From Basidiobolus meristosporus CBS 931.73 (taxonomy: Eukaryota; Basidiobolomycota; Basidiobolomycetes; Basidiobolales; Basidiobolaceae), in contig MCFE01000123.1 of the NCBI GenBank assembly GCA_002104905.1, positions 62,001 through 126,000 on the forward strand: a stretch of 64,000 bases of DNA. The letters run 5' to 3'. The position numbers were made by a program, and so were the translations under genes. Below the pieces are notes generated by a model that searched no databases, was not told the origin of the DNA, and was given only the letters and a program-made list of their open reading frames with translations. Shown here in pieces: positions 1-9,710 of the stretch. Numbering within the stretch: the first letter of the stretch is position 1; each line of letters starts with the position of its first letter.

Positions 1-215
1 GTGCGGAACAGATCCAATTGCTGCACTGGTATTACAGATGACGTATATATATGCAGGGTGTTTATTTATAGGGGTTCTGTCTCAAATGTGAGACGACCTT
101 GATATTACTTATATCAAAAATTTGATGATCACTGATTTGCGATGGCTCAATTCGGATCGCAAAAAAAAAGGGTTGTCGGGATCATTACGAATGTGAGCGA
201 TTCAAAGCGATCGCA
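1..215. other. Left edge, no gene seen
   Basis: No open frame or RNA gene is recognisable here. The stretch contains an A9 run and the 8-mer CGGATCGC at 153-160, which recurs at 1581 and 1767 around the two following ORFs. CpG dinucleotides are present, unlike most of the following 43 kb. Confidence 0.4.
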
Positions 216-1463
216 TCATCTTCTCCTGGGTTTTTTTCTCACAGGGATTACTACTGAAGCATTTGGTAGTGACTCACTTTGCACACCTATACTACTTCCA
301 GGCTGACTATCATCTTGGCTACTTGTGTATTCGTAGTCAGTATTTTGCCTCCTAGTTGATGACTGCGATGCTGCAGCTTGGCCGCGCTGAATTGCTCCGA
401 CTGAACTAACTGAACCGGCCTGTAGTGCCACGCGCTGACGCGTTCTTTTACTTGCCAAGGGCTCTGGTGGTTGAGGCACTTCATGTTGGTCATCATCAGT
501 CAGTTCACCAGAAGTAACTCGCTGATGGTCGGGCAAAACGGCACGCACAGGCACGCCTTGACGCGTTGAGATGGCCCTTGGCTGAGTTCAATGGGATGCC
601 GCATGTTGACGCAACTCGGTCCGCTCCAATGGACTCGTGTCTAAATGAGCAGTTTGGCGAGTTCTTGTAGTTTTGCTCTGAAGCGCGCGCGTTGACCCGA
701 CGCGCGTTGACTCAACGCGGGGCGTTCTGGTAAAGGGTGTTGGCGTGGTCTGGACTGACGTGCGCCGGCGCGCTGTGGTTGCAAGAGATGGTAGGGAATC
801 CAGCAAGGCGTGCTGGCGCGATCTGGACGATGTTGCCCGCGGTCTGTATTCTTCCTCCTGAAGCTCACCATCTGATTCCTCAAGGTATTCACTTACCCTC
901 TGTCTGATACTTTGGAGCTGTTGCCTGGATGAGTCCTGTGTATATTGCTCTCGGAAGCCACTTAGCTCTACTAATATATCACATAGTACATTAGTCATTT
1001 GAGGCAAAAACTCATTCAAAATCTCTTTGGTTCCCAAAGTTGAGGCATGAACGGACGCGTCCGGCCCGTACTGTGCAAATTGCGCGCGAAATCGTTCCCG
1101 CGCGGCTTCTTCGTCAAATCCCCTCACTCTCAGCTCATTCTTGATTTCAATACTTGTCTTGTTATATATCTCTTTACATACATCGGCTGGCATCTTGATG
1201 TAGAACTCATGCCACAGCTTTCTACTCAAATTCTTCCATCTTTGTTGACTCTCTGAGGTATCTAGTTCTGCTAGATTAATCAGTAGTGCCCAAATATCTG
1301 TATGAAGGCTCATCATAGACACTTGGGCCATACTAAAATCATTTGGCGAGAACTCAAACGGATCCAACATCGACTTTTCCGGTCCGGACCGCGCTTGTGA
1401 GCTGGGAGATGGGTTTTGTCTGGGTTGTACTAAAGATGAGTTGAGGCTTGGTATGGGGACCAT
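216..1463 (-). pseudogene. Unknown ORF of 415 codons interrupted by one in-frame TGA
   Basis: I do not recognise this protein. One reading frame runs from ATG at 1463 to a stop at 216 and is broken only by a TGA at 588-590. The same frame continues open on both sides, with similar Ser/Thr/Arg/Gln-rich composition, so this is one coding unit and not two. The first ~180 residues look like a folded helical domain. The rest is low complexity and ends in a basic cluster (KKPRRR) that could be a nuclear localisation signal. A TATA-like TATAAG lies about 20 bp before the ATG. The TGA could come from CGA by CpG deamination. It sits divergent from a Harbinger-type transposase, and such transposons often carry a second DNA-binding ORF. 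That link is only inference, because the CpG content of the two ORFs differs sharply. Confidence 0.45.
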
Positions 1464-1822
1464 AGCAACGGATTTGGATACTTATACAGCAGTATATTGG
1501 CATCAACCTGGTCTTATATGAAATATATATGAAAACTAATGTGATTGTTGAATTTTCCATATATTATGCATGATGCATCTCGGATCGCGTTGACATGGAT
1601 CAGATCACATCAATCGCAGATTTCCTATTTGATTATAGACCTATGATTAAAGCATCAATAAAAGTACCAAGGCATTGTTTGTGGATGATTTTTGCGACAT
1701 AATGATGGGATACATGGCAATTGATGGAGATTTAACCATAATGTGTTAAAAATCAGATAAATAAGGCGGATCGCGCCGAATCGATTCAAACCGCCTTTAT
1801 ACGATCATCCATCAATTTTAAT
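1464..1822. promoter_or_regulatory. Divergent intergenic region with a hairpin
   Basis: This 359 bp gap separates the minus-strand ORF from the plus-strand transposase. A 7-bp perfect stem (AAGGCGG at 1763-1769 with CCGCCTT at 1791-1797) brackets a 21-nt loop just 25 bp before the transposase ATG. The word CGGATCGC occurs at 1581-1588 and 1767-1774. Binding by the transposase or an accessory protein is possible but not shown. Confidence 0.35.
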
Positions 1823-2707
1823 ATGACTTACTCATCTGAATGGTCTTTTCTCATCAATCCCATCACTACCACTGGATTTCCTTTTGACACACTGGAGGAG
1901 ATCTATACCAAGTACTGTGGACCATCAACCCCAATCTACTCAAGGAGATCCCTTGTTAAGCTTCTCTGCTATTACAAGAACTATTGCCCTACAAGGTTTC
2001 ATCCCACCATCCATGGCAACAAAAGTCCTAGAAGCTTTCATTCCCAGCTGACAGCAATGGAGAACCACCTTGCAGAGGGTATGAATGACTTAGAGCAAGC
2101 TTGGAATACTAGGTTCAGAAGCTCCAATAGACTTCCATATCCCAGAGTGTTCAGCAACAGGTTCCATATCAGGAGTATTTTGGATACCTTCCCAGTGAGG
2201 ATTAACAGACCTTCTAGAGGGCAGAGGCACTTTTATTCTGGCAAGTACAAGGCACACTGTGTGAAGTTTCAAGCACTGTCTGACATTGAGGGCAACATCA
2301 TCTGGTTTAGTGGGCCATTTGCTGGAAGTAGGCATGACAAAGCACTCTGGGTAGAGAATCATCCTGAATTCAGTAGAGGGGAGAAATGTATGGCAGACTT
2401 AGCCTATATAGGAGAGGATTGTCAGAGATTAGGATGTATTACAGCTTATAGGAAGCCAAGGAATGGTGTGCTTAGCAGGAAGCAGAAGCTCTACAATGAG
2501 ATATTTAATCATTTCAGAGTGAGGGTAGAGTACACATTTGGATATCTGAAGAGATTCAGCATATTGGCAGGTAAATACAGAGGAAAGTCATATATAGGTG
2601 AAAACAGCAGGATAGGTAAAATAGTTAAGATACTTATTAATGCACAGTATGTTCATACAAGAAGACATCCACTGAGAGAAATGTGTCTGGAGCATTATGA
2701 AGAGTAA
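1823..2707 (+). CDS. PIF/Harbinger-type DDE transposase (DDE_Tnp_4-like), intact ORF
   Basis: A 294-aa ORF whose C-terminal two thirds follow the DDE superfamily endonuclease pattern of PIF/Harbinger transposases. The visible acidic positions are the Asp in ILDTFP (near residue 120), the Asp in SRHDKAL, the Asp in ADLAYIG, and the Glu in RVEYTFGYLKRF, in the expected order. The enzyme family cuts and joins transposon ends, usually with a 3-bp target duplication. The ORF has no frameshift or stop. I find no CpG between 1803 and 2818, so every Arg is AGA or AGG. A terminal repeat-like end (2881-2890) lies 180 bp downstream. The matching left end was not found, so the element may be incomplete or extend beyond the window. 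Confidence 0.8.
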   Translation: MTYSSEWSFLINPITTTGFPFDTLEEIYTKYCGPSTPIYSRRSLVKLLCYYKNYCPTRFHPTIHGNKSPRSFHSQLTAMENHLAEGMNDLEQAWNTRFRSSNRLPYPRVFSNRFHIRSILDTFPVRINRPSRGQRHFYSGKYKAHCVKFQALSDIEGNIIWFSGPFAGSRHDKALWVENHPEFSRGEKCMADLAYIGEDCQRLGCITAYRKPRNGVLSRKQKLYNEIFNHFRVRVEYTFGYLKRFSILAGKYRGKSYIGENSRIGKIVKILINAQYVHTRRHPLREMCLEHYEE

Positions 2708-2911
2708 ATAAAGCAAGGAAAGCACTATTCTGAGCAACATAAGTAAGATTGAGTAAAATTACCAGTAACTGTATCATACCACTGGCATTGTGGTAGAAGT
2801 TATAGTGCCAGATAGTGCCGTAGAGTGCCAGATCAATCCGGCACTATAAACAGGCTGGCACTATGTGGCACTATCCAACGGAACAAGTCTAATGTCTGGT
2901 AGAAGTGGAGG
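2708..2911 (+). repeat. Subterminal repeats and a transposon right end
   Basis: After the transposase stop comes a cluster of TGGCACTAT / AGTGCCA repeats in both orientations (2803-2878). It ends in CTATCCAACGGAACAAGTCT at 2871-2890, followed by AAT. The same terminal words, in inverted form, bound the foldback element at 9711-10444, where AAT flanks both sides. This looks like the right terminus of a DNA transposon, possibly the one encoded just upstream. Confidence 0.5.
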
Positions 2912-3070
2912 TTTGATCCTGATTACAGGGAATCATCATAAGATCATAGATCTGAAAGAAAGTGGCAAAGTCAGGACTACAAATGAGTCCTAGAGTTATT
3001 AAGACTAGCCCAGAGTTGTCAACTGAATCCTTAGCTACTGAATGATACTAAATTGTTCAATATTTCAACA
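2912..3070 (-). mobile_element. Diverged 3' part of a family-B copia LTR
   Basis: This stretch matches the last ~155 bp of the LTRs at 11727-12095 and 16045-16413 with scattered differences, and ends at TTTCAACA. No internal region follows. It is immediately abutted by a family-C LTR fragment. Confidence 0.7.
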
Positions 3071-4020
3071 AATACTTGGGTTTGGTCTCTACTTTAAGGT
3101 GAAGGGGAAAAGGTCACAAGATTATCAAGGGAAAACTATTGAGCTACAATGCCCAACTTAGTTGGTATCTTAACAATAGTATGTGCCATGTTCAGCATCC
3201 TTTGAGATGACAATGTACTAAAGTTTCCATAATCAAAACATCTGTAAACTCCACCAGCAGGGACTTGATCAGAATGCAGCTGTAGTCAATAGTTACAAAC
3301 ACAGAAAAGTATCTTTGCGTGTACAAGAACATACCTGGGAACAAATCAAATAAAACAAAAGATACCTACTCTGAGTTTTCCGCACAAGTAGTGCCCCCAA
3401 GGTCAGTTGGTTGTCATCATGGTTTCCTGTGAGTGTTCTGTATTGTGGAATTGGGAGTTCAGATAGCTGCTGGTAGCAATCATCACACCAATTAACAAGT
3501 AGATATGTTGACAAAAGGGATGATGATTTACTGCTGAGGGATTGCCTCACTTATATACCTTTCTCACTGGCAAGGTGATTATTAATCAAGGTGTTCCAGA
3601 AGGTTCCAGAGATCAATAGAGCTCCAAATGACATCAGAATAAGCTAAGAAGGTTCTAGTAGATGCCAGAAGGTTTGAATAGGTAGAGCACATGCCAACAA
3701 TCAGGGATCAGTGTACTGGAACCTGTGCAACATTGATATACCATAAATAGAATATAATGGTAGTGATGGTGACACAACTTAGCCAAGTGGCATGGAACTG
3801 GGTGTGGGTACCTGCCTAATATAGAAGCCCTTCAATCTTGTAATCTTGCACAAATTAAGTGATAACTTTTGCAATAAATATGCAGGCATCATAGTTAACT
3901 GGCTTATAAAATAGTACAGGTCAGATAAGACAGATGGGATAAATTAAATTAAGGGTAGTAGAGGAATAGTGCAGTAAAAAAAATGGGAATGGTCTCATCT
4001 ATCAGTGAGTGTAACTATAT
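3071..4020 (-). mobile_element. Truncated family-C LTR
   Basis: Matches the LTR-C copies at 33472-34550 and 36746-37815, lacking about the first 110 bp and a little of the far end. No coding capacity. It ends directly at the start of a family-A LTR (4021). Confidence 0.7.
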
Positions 4021-4363
4021 TGTAAGAGTCTTGGAGATATAGGAAGTGACTTGGGAGGACAAGTAGATTATGTGGTTTTCACTCAATGATATATCAAATG
4101 TAATGTAATTCTTAAGCTTTCATATTAGCTTGGCATAACAACCTCATTTTATACACTTTGCAGTGTCCCAAGGATATGTGTGCAAAGTTTGGGGCTGTTT
4201 AGACAACTTTGAGAATTCTCAGGTTCTGTGTGCATGTTCTGGGTAAACTTTCCAAGTAAATCCCTATAAGGAATTTGGTCAGTATTCTCTAGGAACTGAA
4301 GGTAATGGTCTATGTGATTCAGTCAGGTCACCTAATTATATACATCCTTCATTATCTTGAAGT

Positions 4364-4732
4364 TGGTACAAGTCTTGGTATAAGAGTTGTAGAGGAATAG
4401 GGAGTTTAGCTAGTATTGTATTCACTAAAACTTGAACTGATCTTTATTAAGGTTCCAGCAGCTCCTTATATACATTTTGCCAGATCAATTGATGACTAAT
4501 TGTATTTCCTAATGTAGGCTGTGGCTGATGACTCATTTGATTGCATCATCATCACCCAATAAGATCCTACCTAATATATCTATTTCTGTCTGATAAGGAT
4601 CTGCTAATTCATTTGCTGACTAATGCAACTAATTTGATAGTCAATACTGATACATTGATGACCTGAGCATATAACCAATTGCTTTGACTAAAAGCTGATC
4701 TAACTTAAACATTTAAGCGGAAGATCATAGCA
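4364..4732 (-). mobile_element. Solo LTR of the Ty3/gypsy family, 4-bp TSD AAGT
   Basis: Reverse-orientation copy of the LTR found at 22637-23003 and 27181-27548. It is flanked by AAGT at 4360-4363 and 4733-4736, and interrupts the pol of element A-I. A solo LTR implies LTR-LTR recombination removed the internal part. Confidence 0.8.
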
Positions 4733-5888
4733 AAGTATAGTATTAAGAGCTTTTTGATATAGGCCTAAATCTGCAAAATATTTTCTTAACCACATTGCTT
4801 CTTTTGTAGTTTCACAGCAACAAAACCAAGAAACCCATCAAGCTGGTTCACATATATGTCCTCATCAAGTGCTTCATTCAAGATGTAGTTTTTACACTCA
4901 TATGATGTTTAAAGTCTGGTATTTGGCTGTAATAGTCAATATCAATCTGATGGAATTGAACTTGTCTACCAGTTCAAAGGTCTCAGTATAGTCAAGTCCT
5001 TTTTTTTGAGAGTATTGTTTGGCCACAAGTCTATCTATGCATCCTTCAATTATACCATCAGCTTTATATTTTGTCTCAAAGACTCATCACATCCAATTGA
5101 TTATTGGTTGATTTGTAATTTGACTAGGCCCCAAGTTTGATTTCCATCAGAGCCTGATATTCCTCAGTCCTTGCTGATCTCCAGAACTTTGTCTGTGGGC
5201 TATTCAGGGCCTCTTTTACAGTCTGGTGCTCATCAATATGGACTGAATAGGCATAGGCTAAGTTTGTACCCTTATTGATATAGTAATTTGGTCTCTTTCT
5301 TGTCCTGTTGGATGTCCTGGCAATTGATGCTCAAATGGTTGCTTCTAGGATATTCCTGGGCACTGATTCAAGCTAAATCACACTTATAGAATCCTCTGGA
5401 ATAAAAATATACTCAGTATTTTGTACTGATTTAGTCCTGACAATTGGTGGACTTGAGATCAGATTTTTGTCATAATATGATATCATTTTTTGTAAAAATC
5501 TTGAGGTTACATCACACAACACATCCCTGGATTTGATCAGCTTCTTTGCTTTGGTGTTGTAGAGTCTGTAAGTCTTACTCTCTATGCAGCAGTCCAGAAT
5601 ATGCACTTTGCATTGTTTGGCTCATATTTTGGCAGATTTCCCAGCAGTTTCTTGGCATATGCAGTACACCCAAATATTCTTAGATGTTCTGCACCTGGTC
5701 TGTATCAATACCATGCTTGAAATGGAGTAGAATCACAGAGTATTCTGTTATGACTCCTATTCTTAAGGTGTACAGCTGTATCAAATGATTCCGCCCAACA
5801 GTCATAGGATAATTATTGATCATTTATCATAGATCTTGCTATATCATTTGTTGATCTGTTTGCAAGTTCTGCCACTCCACTTTGCTAT

Positions 5889-6203
5889 GATTGGGAGAAC
5901 AAGTAGATTATGTGGTTTTCACTTAATGATTTATTGAATGTAAAAGTAGTATTTATACATTTACATAGTCTTGGCATAACAAACATGTTGAATAGGTAAG
6001 GACGGTCCCAAGAACATGTGTGCAAAGATTGGGTGGTTTGGACAACTATGAGAATTTTCATGTTCTGGGTACCTGTTTTAGTGGAAATATTCTAAGTAAA
6101 TCCCAACAAGGAATTTGGTCAGTATTCTCTGGGATTTGGAGGTAATGATCTAGGTGACTAAGATAGGTGAATATTTAGGTGGAATTACAAATTTTTACAG
6201 CAA
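5889..6203 (-). mobile_element. Family-A LTR fragment
   Basis: About 315 bp of the family-A LTR, missing its first ~35 bp and ending in TTTTTACAGCA. It sits between the pol of A-I and the family-C LTR that holds the rDNA fragment. Confidence 0.7.
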
Positions 6204-7495
6204 TTATCAGTATCATCCCCTTGTGATGCTTACCCTGATTAGTTACTAGCATTAGTTATCCCATATGTTCTTCTGCTTTGCAATCAGTATATGAATCTAC
6301 ATTAGGTAACTTCTGATGGTAGGATAGAGGCCAACCATGGTTCTAACGGGTAATGGGGAATTAGGGTTCAATTCTGGAGAGGGAGCCTGAGAAATGGCTA
6401 CCACATCCAAGGAAGGCAGCAGGCGTGCAAATTACCCAATCCTGACACAGGGAGGTAGTGACAATAAATAACAATACAGGGCTCTTTTGGGTCTTGTAAT
6501 TGGAATGAGTACAATTTAAATCTCTTAACAAGGAACAATTGGAGGGCAAGTCTGGTGCCAGCAGCCGCGGTAATTCCAGCTCCAATAGTGTATATTAAAG
6601 TTGTTGCAGTTAAAAAGCTTGTAGTTGAATTTTGGACCTTGGCCAGACGGTCTGCCTGTTTGGGTACGTACTGTCTTGGCTAGGTCTTTCCTTCTGGAGA
6701 GCCTAGATGTTGTTTACTTGGCATCTAGGGGATCCAGGACTTTTACTTTGAAAAAATTAGAGTGTTTAAAGCAGGCTTACGCTTGAATACTCCAGCATGG
6801 AATAATAGAATAGGACTTTGGTTCTATTTTGTTGGTTTCAAGGACCAAGGTAATGGCTAATAGGGATAGTTAGGGGCATTAGTATTTAATTGTCAGAGGT
6901 GAAATTCTTGGATTTATGTTGCCTGCATCATTATCTGTGACATATGACCCAAGTCTGTGTTACCATCCCTGCCATTTTAATACCATAAATTGTATCTCTA
7001 TGTTGCACCAGTTCTAGACTGCTGCTCCCTGATTGGTTGGATGTGTTGTGCCTTCTAAAACCTTCCAAGACCTTCTTGGAGTATTTTTAGCTCAGAGTGA
7101 TGTCATCACAAATTCCACTGATGCATGGAATTTCCTAGAACCTTCTCATTGGTAATCATTTGGCACTCAGGAAAAGTATTTAAGGGAAGTCAATCCCTCA
7201 TCAATAAATCATCCCTTCTATCAGTAACACTTCTCCCTTACTGATTACTGCCCTGCCCTCAGCACTTACATCTCAGACCTGCCATCAAGGAGCTTTTGAG
7301 GGTAGTGCACAAGACACACAGAGGCCTTTGGAGACACTTGGAGCACCTAGGAAGCTAGAGAAGCAGGAGCTCTGAGCATAGTAGCATACTGTCAAAGACA
7401 CCAGCAGTTTAGACCCAGAGGTTATTGCACCAATCAGATACCTCACACACCTTGAGTTGTATAGCTTCTTCAAGGAGTACCTCTACACCACCACA
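6204..7495 (+). mobile_element. Family-C LTR split by an 18S rDNA fragment
   Basis: Positions 6204-6310 match 38103-38215 of the better-preserved LTR-C copy. Positions 6920-7495 match the rest, down to the terminal CACCACCACA. Between them lies 609 nt of 18S rRNA gene sequence. The LTR retains a TATTTAAG box near 7177 and a CAATAAATCA word near 7202 that occur at equivalent places in the other copy. Confidence 0.75.
6311..6919 (+). rRNA. Partial 18S rRNA gene fragment (pseudogene) inside an LTR
   Basis: Contains universal eukaryotic SSU words in order: the GGTAGGATAG region at the 5' side, AATTAGGGTTCAATTC, GGAAGGCAGCAGG, CAGCAGCCGCGGTAATTCC at about 6559-6577, TTAAAAAGCTTGTAGTTGAA, and GTGAAATTCTTGGATTTA at the 3' side. 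It covers roughly yeast 18S positions 310-920, about one third of the gene. Compared with the conserved eukaryotic core, the changes I can see are mostly C-to-T or G-to-A at former CpG sites (for example AGCTCGTAG is now AGCTTGTAG, and AACGAGG is now AACAAGG). It has no flanking rDNA, so it is not a functional gene. Confidence 0.93.
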
Positions 7496-9275
7496 GCATA
7501 TTTTCCTGATTTTTTCACCATTTTCTCTCTCCACAGTGGCTTTGAATGCCCTGACCTTAGATGTAGCTTCTTTATTTCTCTCCATTAAATAGACCCATGT
7601 GTATCATGTATAACCATCAATATAAGTGAATAAATTCTTAGTTCTGTCTATGGATAAATTTTGCATATGTCTACACAGATCTAAGTGATATAGATATATG
7701 TTTACTTAGGTTGGATCAACTCAGAGTTCCTGAATGGTTGTCTGAATTGTTTCCCATGAATGCAGGCTTCATAGTGCCTCAAACTAGCTGGAGAGTGGTT
7801 CTTACTCCGGAAATTAGCTGATCTTTAATCATGTTGCAGAAATAGTCAAAATTGATGTGCCCAAATCTCCTGTGTCAAAGCATTGGTGTTTTGTCATTCA
7901 AGTTGCTTGTATTTGCTTTCAGATGTGTTGGAAAATAAGTCAACATGTATAGATTTTGACTTCTGATACCTAAGGCAATATGGGCACCATTTTAATCAGT
8001 GATCCTGCATCCAGAATTGTCAAAGCCAAAGCTGAGTCCTACTGCAGTGGCCTTGCTTACAAATAGTAGGTTCTTGGCTATTTCTGGTACATCTAGTACT
8101 CTTATAAAGGTCAGTGTATGATTTCCTTCACTGCTTCTAAGGCTTACTAGGATAGTTCCTTCTCCCACGGCATCAAGCATCCTGTTATCACTCATGAATA
8201 CCTTCTTGCTTACAATTTCTTGGTATTGAGTAAAAAGTTTTTACTGGTGTGTTAAGTGTGAAGATGCTCCAGAGTCAATATACCATGTCTGGGAATCCTT
8301 ATTTGTAGTTGTATTTAGTGCAGATATGAATAGTCTATCTTCAGTTGTTGATGCATTTCCATAGTCAGGCTTCTTTTACTGATTATCTCTCTTTTCAAGA
8401 CACAGGTCTGATGTGTGTCCTTACTTTTTACAGTTGTTGCAAATCATGTTGCTGCTGCCTTTGTAGGGTCTTGGGTATCTTCTTTATTGGATATCAATGC
8501 TTTTCAACGCATTTTCTTCTACCTTTTTATTGATGCTTGATTTTCTTAATTGTTCATCCAAGAGCCTTCCAAATATGTAATTTAAGGTCAGGTCTTCAGT
8601 TCTAGACTCTAAGGCTGATACAAGGCCCTGAAACCTGTCTGTCAGGCTATTCAGGATGATTACTATCACATCCTCATCAGTAATTGATATGCCCACATAT
8701 TTCATTTCATCCTGCAGTATGATAATTCTGTTAGTTAGATTTTTCATATCTTCTCCTGGCAGCATCTTTGTAGTAAAGAACTTTTGTCTAAGATACATTT
8801 TCTTAGCAGTTGAACATGACTGGTAGGTGTCTTCTAATGTCTAATAGGCATTCTTTGACATTTTTGCTCTTGAGCATTGAATAAGCATTTGTCTTTAACA
8901 TTAAAGCAATCACAGTTAAAGGCATATTGTTCATTCTTCTGGTACTTTGAGGATACCTCTCCCTTTGTTTTAGTAGGGCATCCTTTTCTTATGACAGTAT
9001 CCCAGAGGCCTCTTTCTTGTAGCAGCATTTTGATCTTCACCTTCCACAAATGGTAACTAGAACCATCCATCTTGTCAGCAGAGGGAATAGTTCTAGTAAT
9101 AGCAGTAGTGTACATTGCAGAGAGTGACAGCATGGGGCACATAACCTGTGGTAAGAGTCTTCAAGATATTGGCAGTGATTTGGGAGGACAAGTAGATTAT
9201 ATGGTTTTCACTTAAAGATTTATTGAATATAAAACTAGTATTTATACTTTGACATGGTCTTGACATAACAAGTAC

Positions 9276-9710
9276 TGCACTCAGTATATCTCAAGTGCAG
9301 ACATTTCTGATAAATTTGATGGCAAATATTACAAACAACTAGGAAGCAAGGGCTACTCTGAAGGTATATAAGACCACACCTTTGGCTTGGTACTTGATGA
9401 ATTCTCATCAAACAAGTACTCTATCAGTAAATCATGCTGATCACTGATTCTCATCAACCTTAATCTGCAACCTCACTTATGGTATTAGAGCAGAAATCTG
9501 ATGGTAGTCTAACTGGTATATGGGCCTGAATCACTGTCCAGCTTGGACAGCTACCCGTATCCCTAGCTCAATGAGTTCTGCATGCTTTCCAGTGGAATAC
9601 AACTAAATAGCCATCATATCAAAGTGCATGTTACTTTCTGCATTGGAGATACCCTAGAAATAGCAAGATAGCTGGCTTTTCTGGGCACAATGGATGGTAT
9701 TGCTGCCTAA
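9276..9710 (+). mobile_element. Probable LTR end and primer-binding site of another retroelement
   Basis: No coding sequence. A TATA-like TATATAAG lies near 9366. At 9480-9493, TGGTATTAGAGCAG resembles the common TGGTATCAGAGC primer-binding site complementary to the 3' end of initiator tRNA-Met, with one C-to-T change. The preceding ~200 bp would then be an LTR end. The remainder to 9710 shows nothing recognisable. Confidence 0.35.

Larger units (their letters stand above)
4021..9275 (-). mobile_element. Ty1/copia element A-I, decayed and interrupted
   Basis: A minus-strand family-A element. It comprises a 3' LTR remnant at 4021-4330, pol fragments at 4331-5888 and 7496-7984, gag/protease remnants at 7985-9142, and a 5' LTR start at about 9146-9275. 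It is broken by a gypsy solo LTR (4364-4732) and by a block of LTR-A, LTR-C and 18S sequence (5889-7495). Short frames retain recognisable copia pieces, for example the gag start near 9107 and the protease-to-integrase region near 8000. All frames carry stops and shifts. The sequence GGGGCACATAACC near 9135-9147 corresponds to the primer-binding site on the coding strand. Confidence 0.75.

Noticed and set aside
6361-6585. 74-codon minus-strand ORF
   Set aside because: It is the antisense of the 18S rRNA fragment, not a protein gene.
7285-7473. 62-codon ORF in the family-C LTR
   Set aside because: Not kept in the other LTR-C copies; chance frame.
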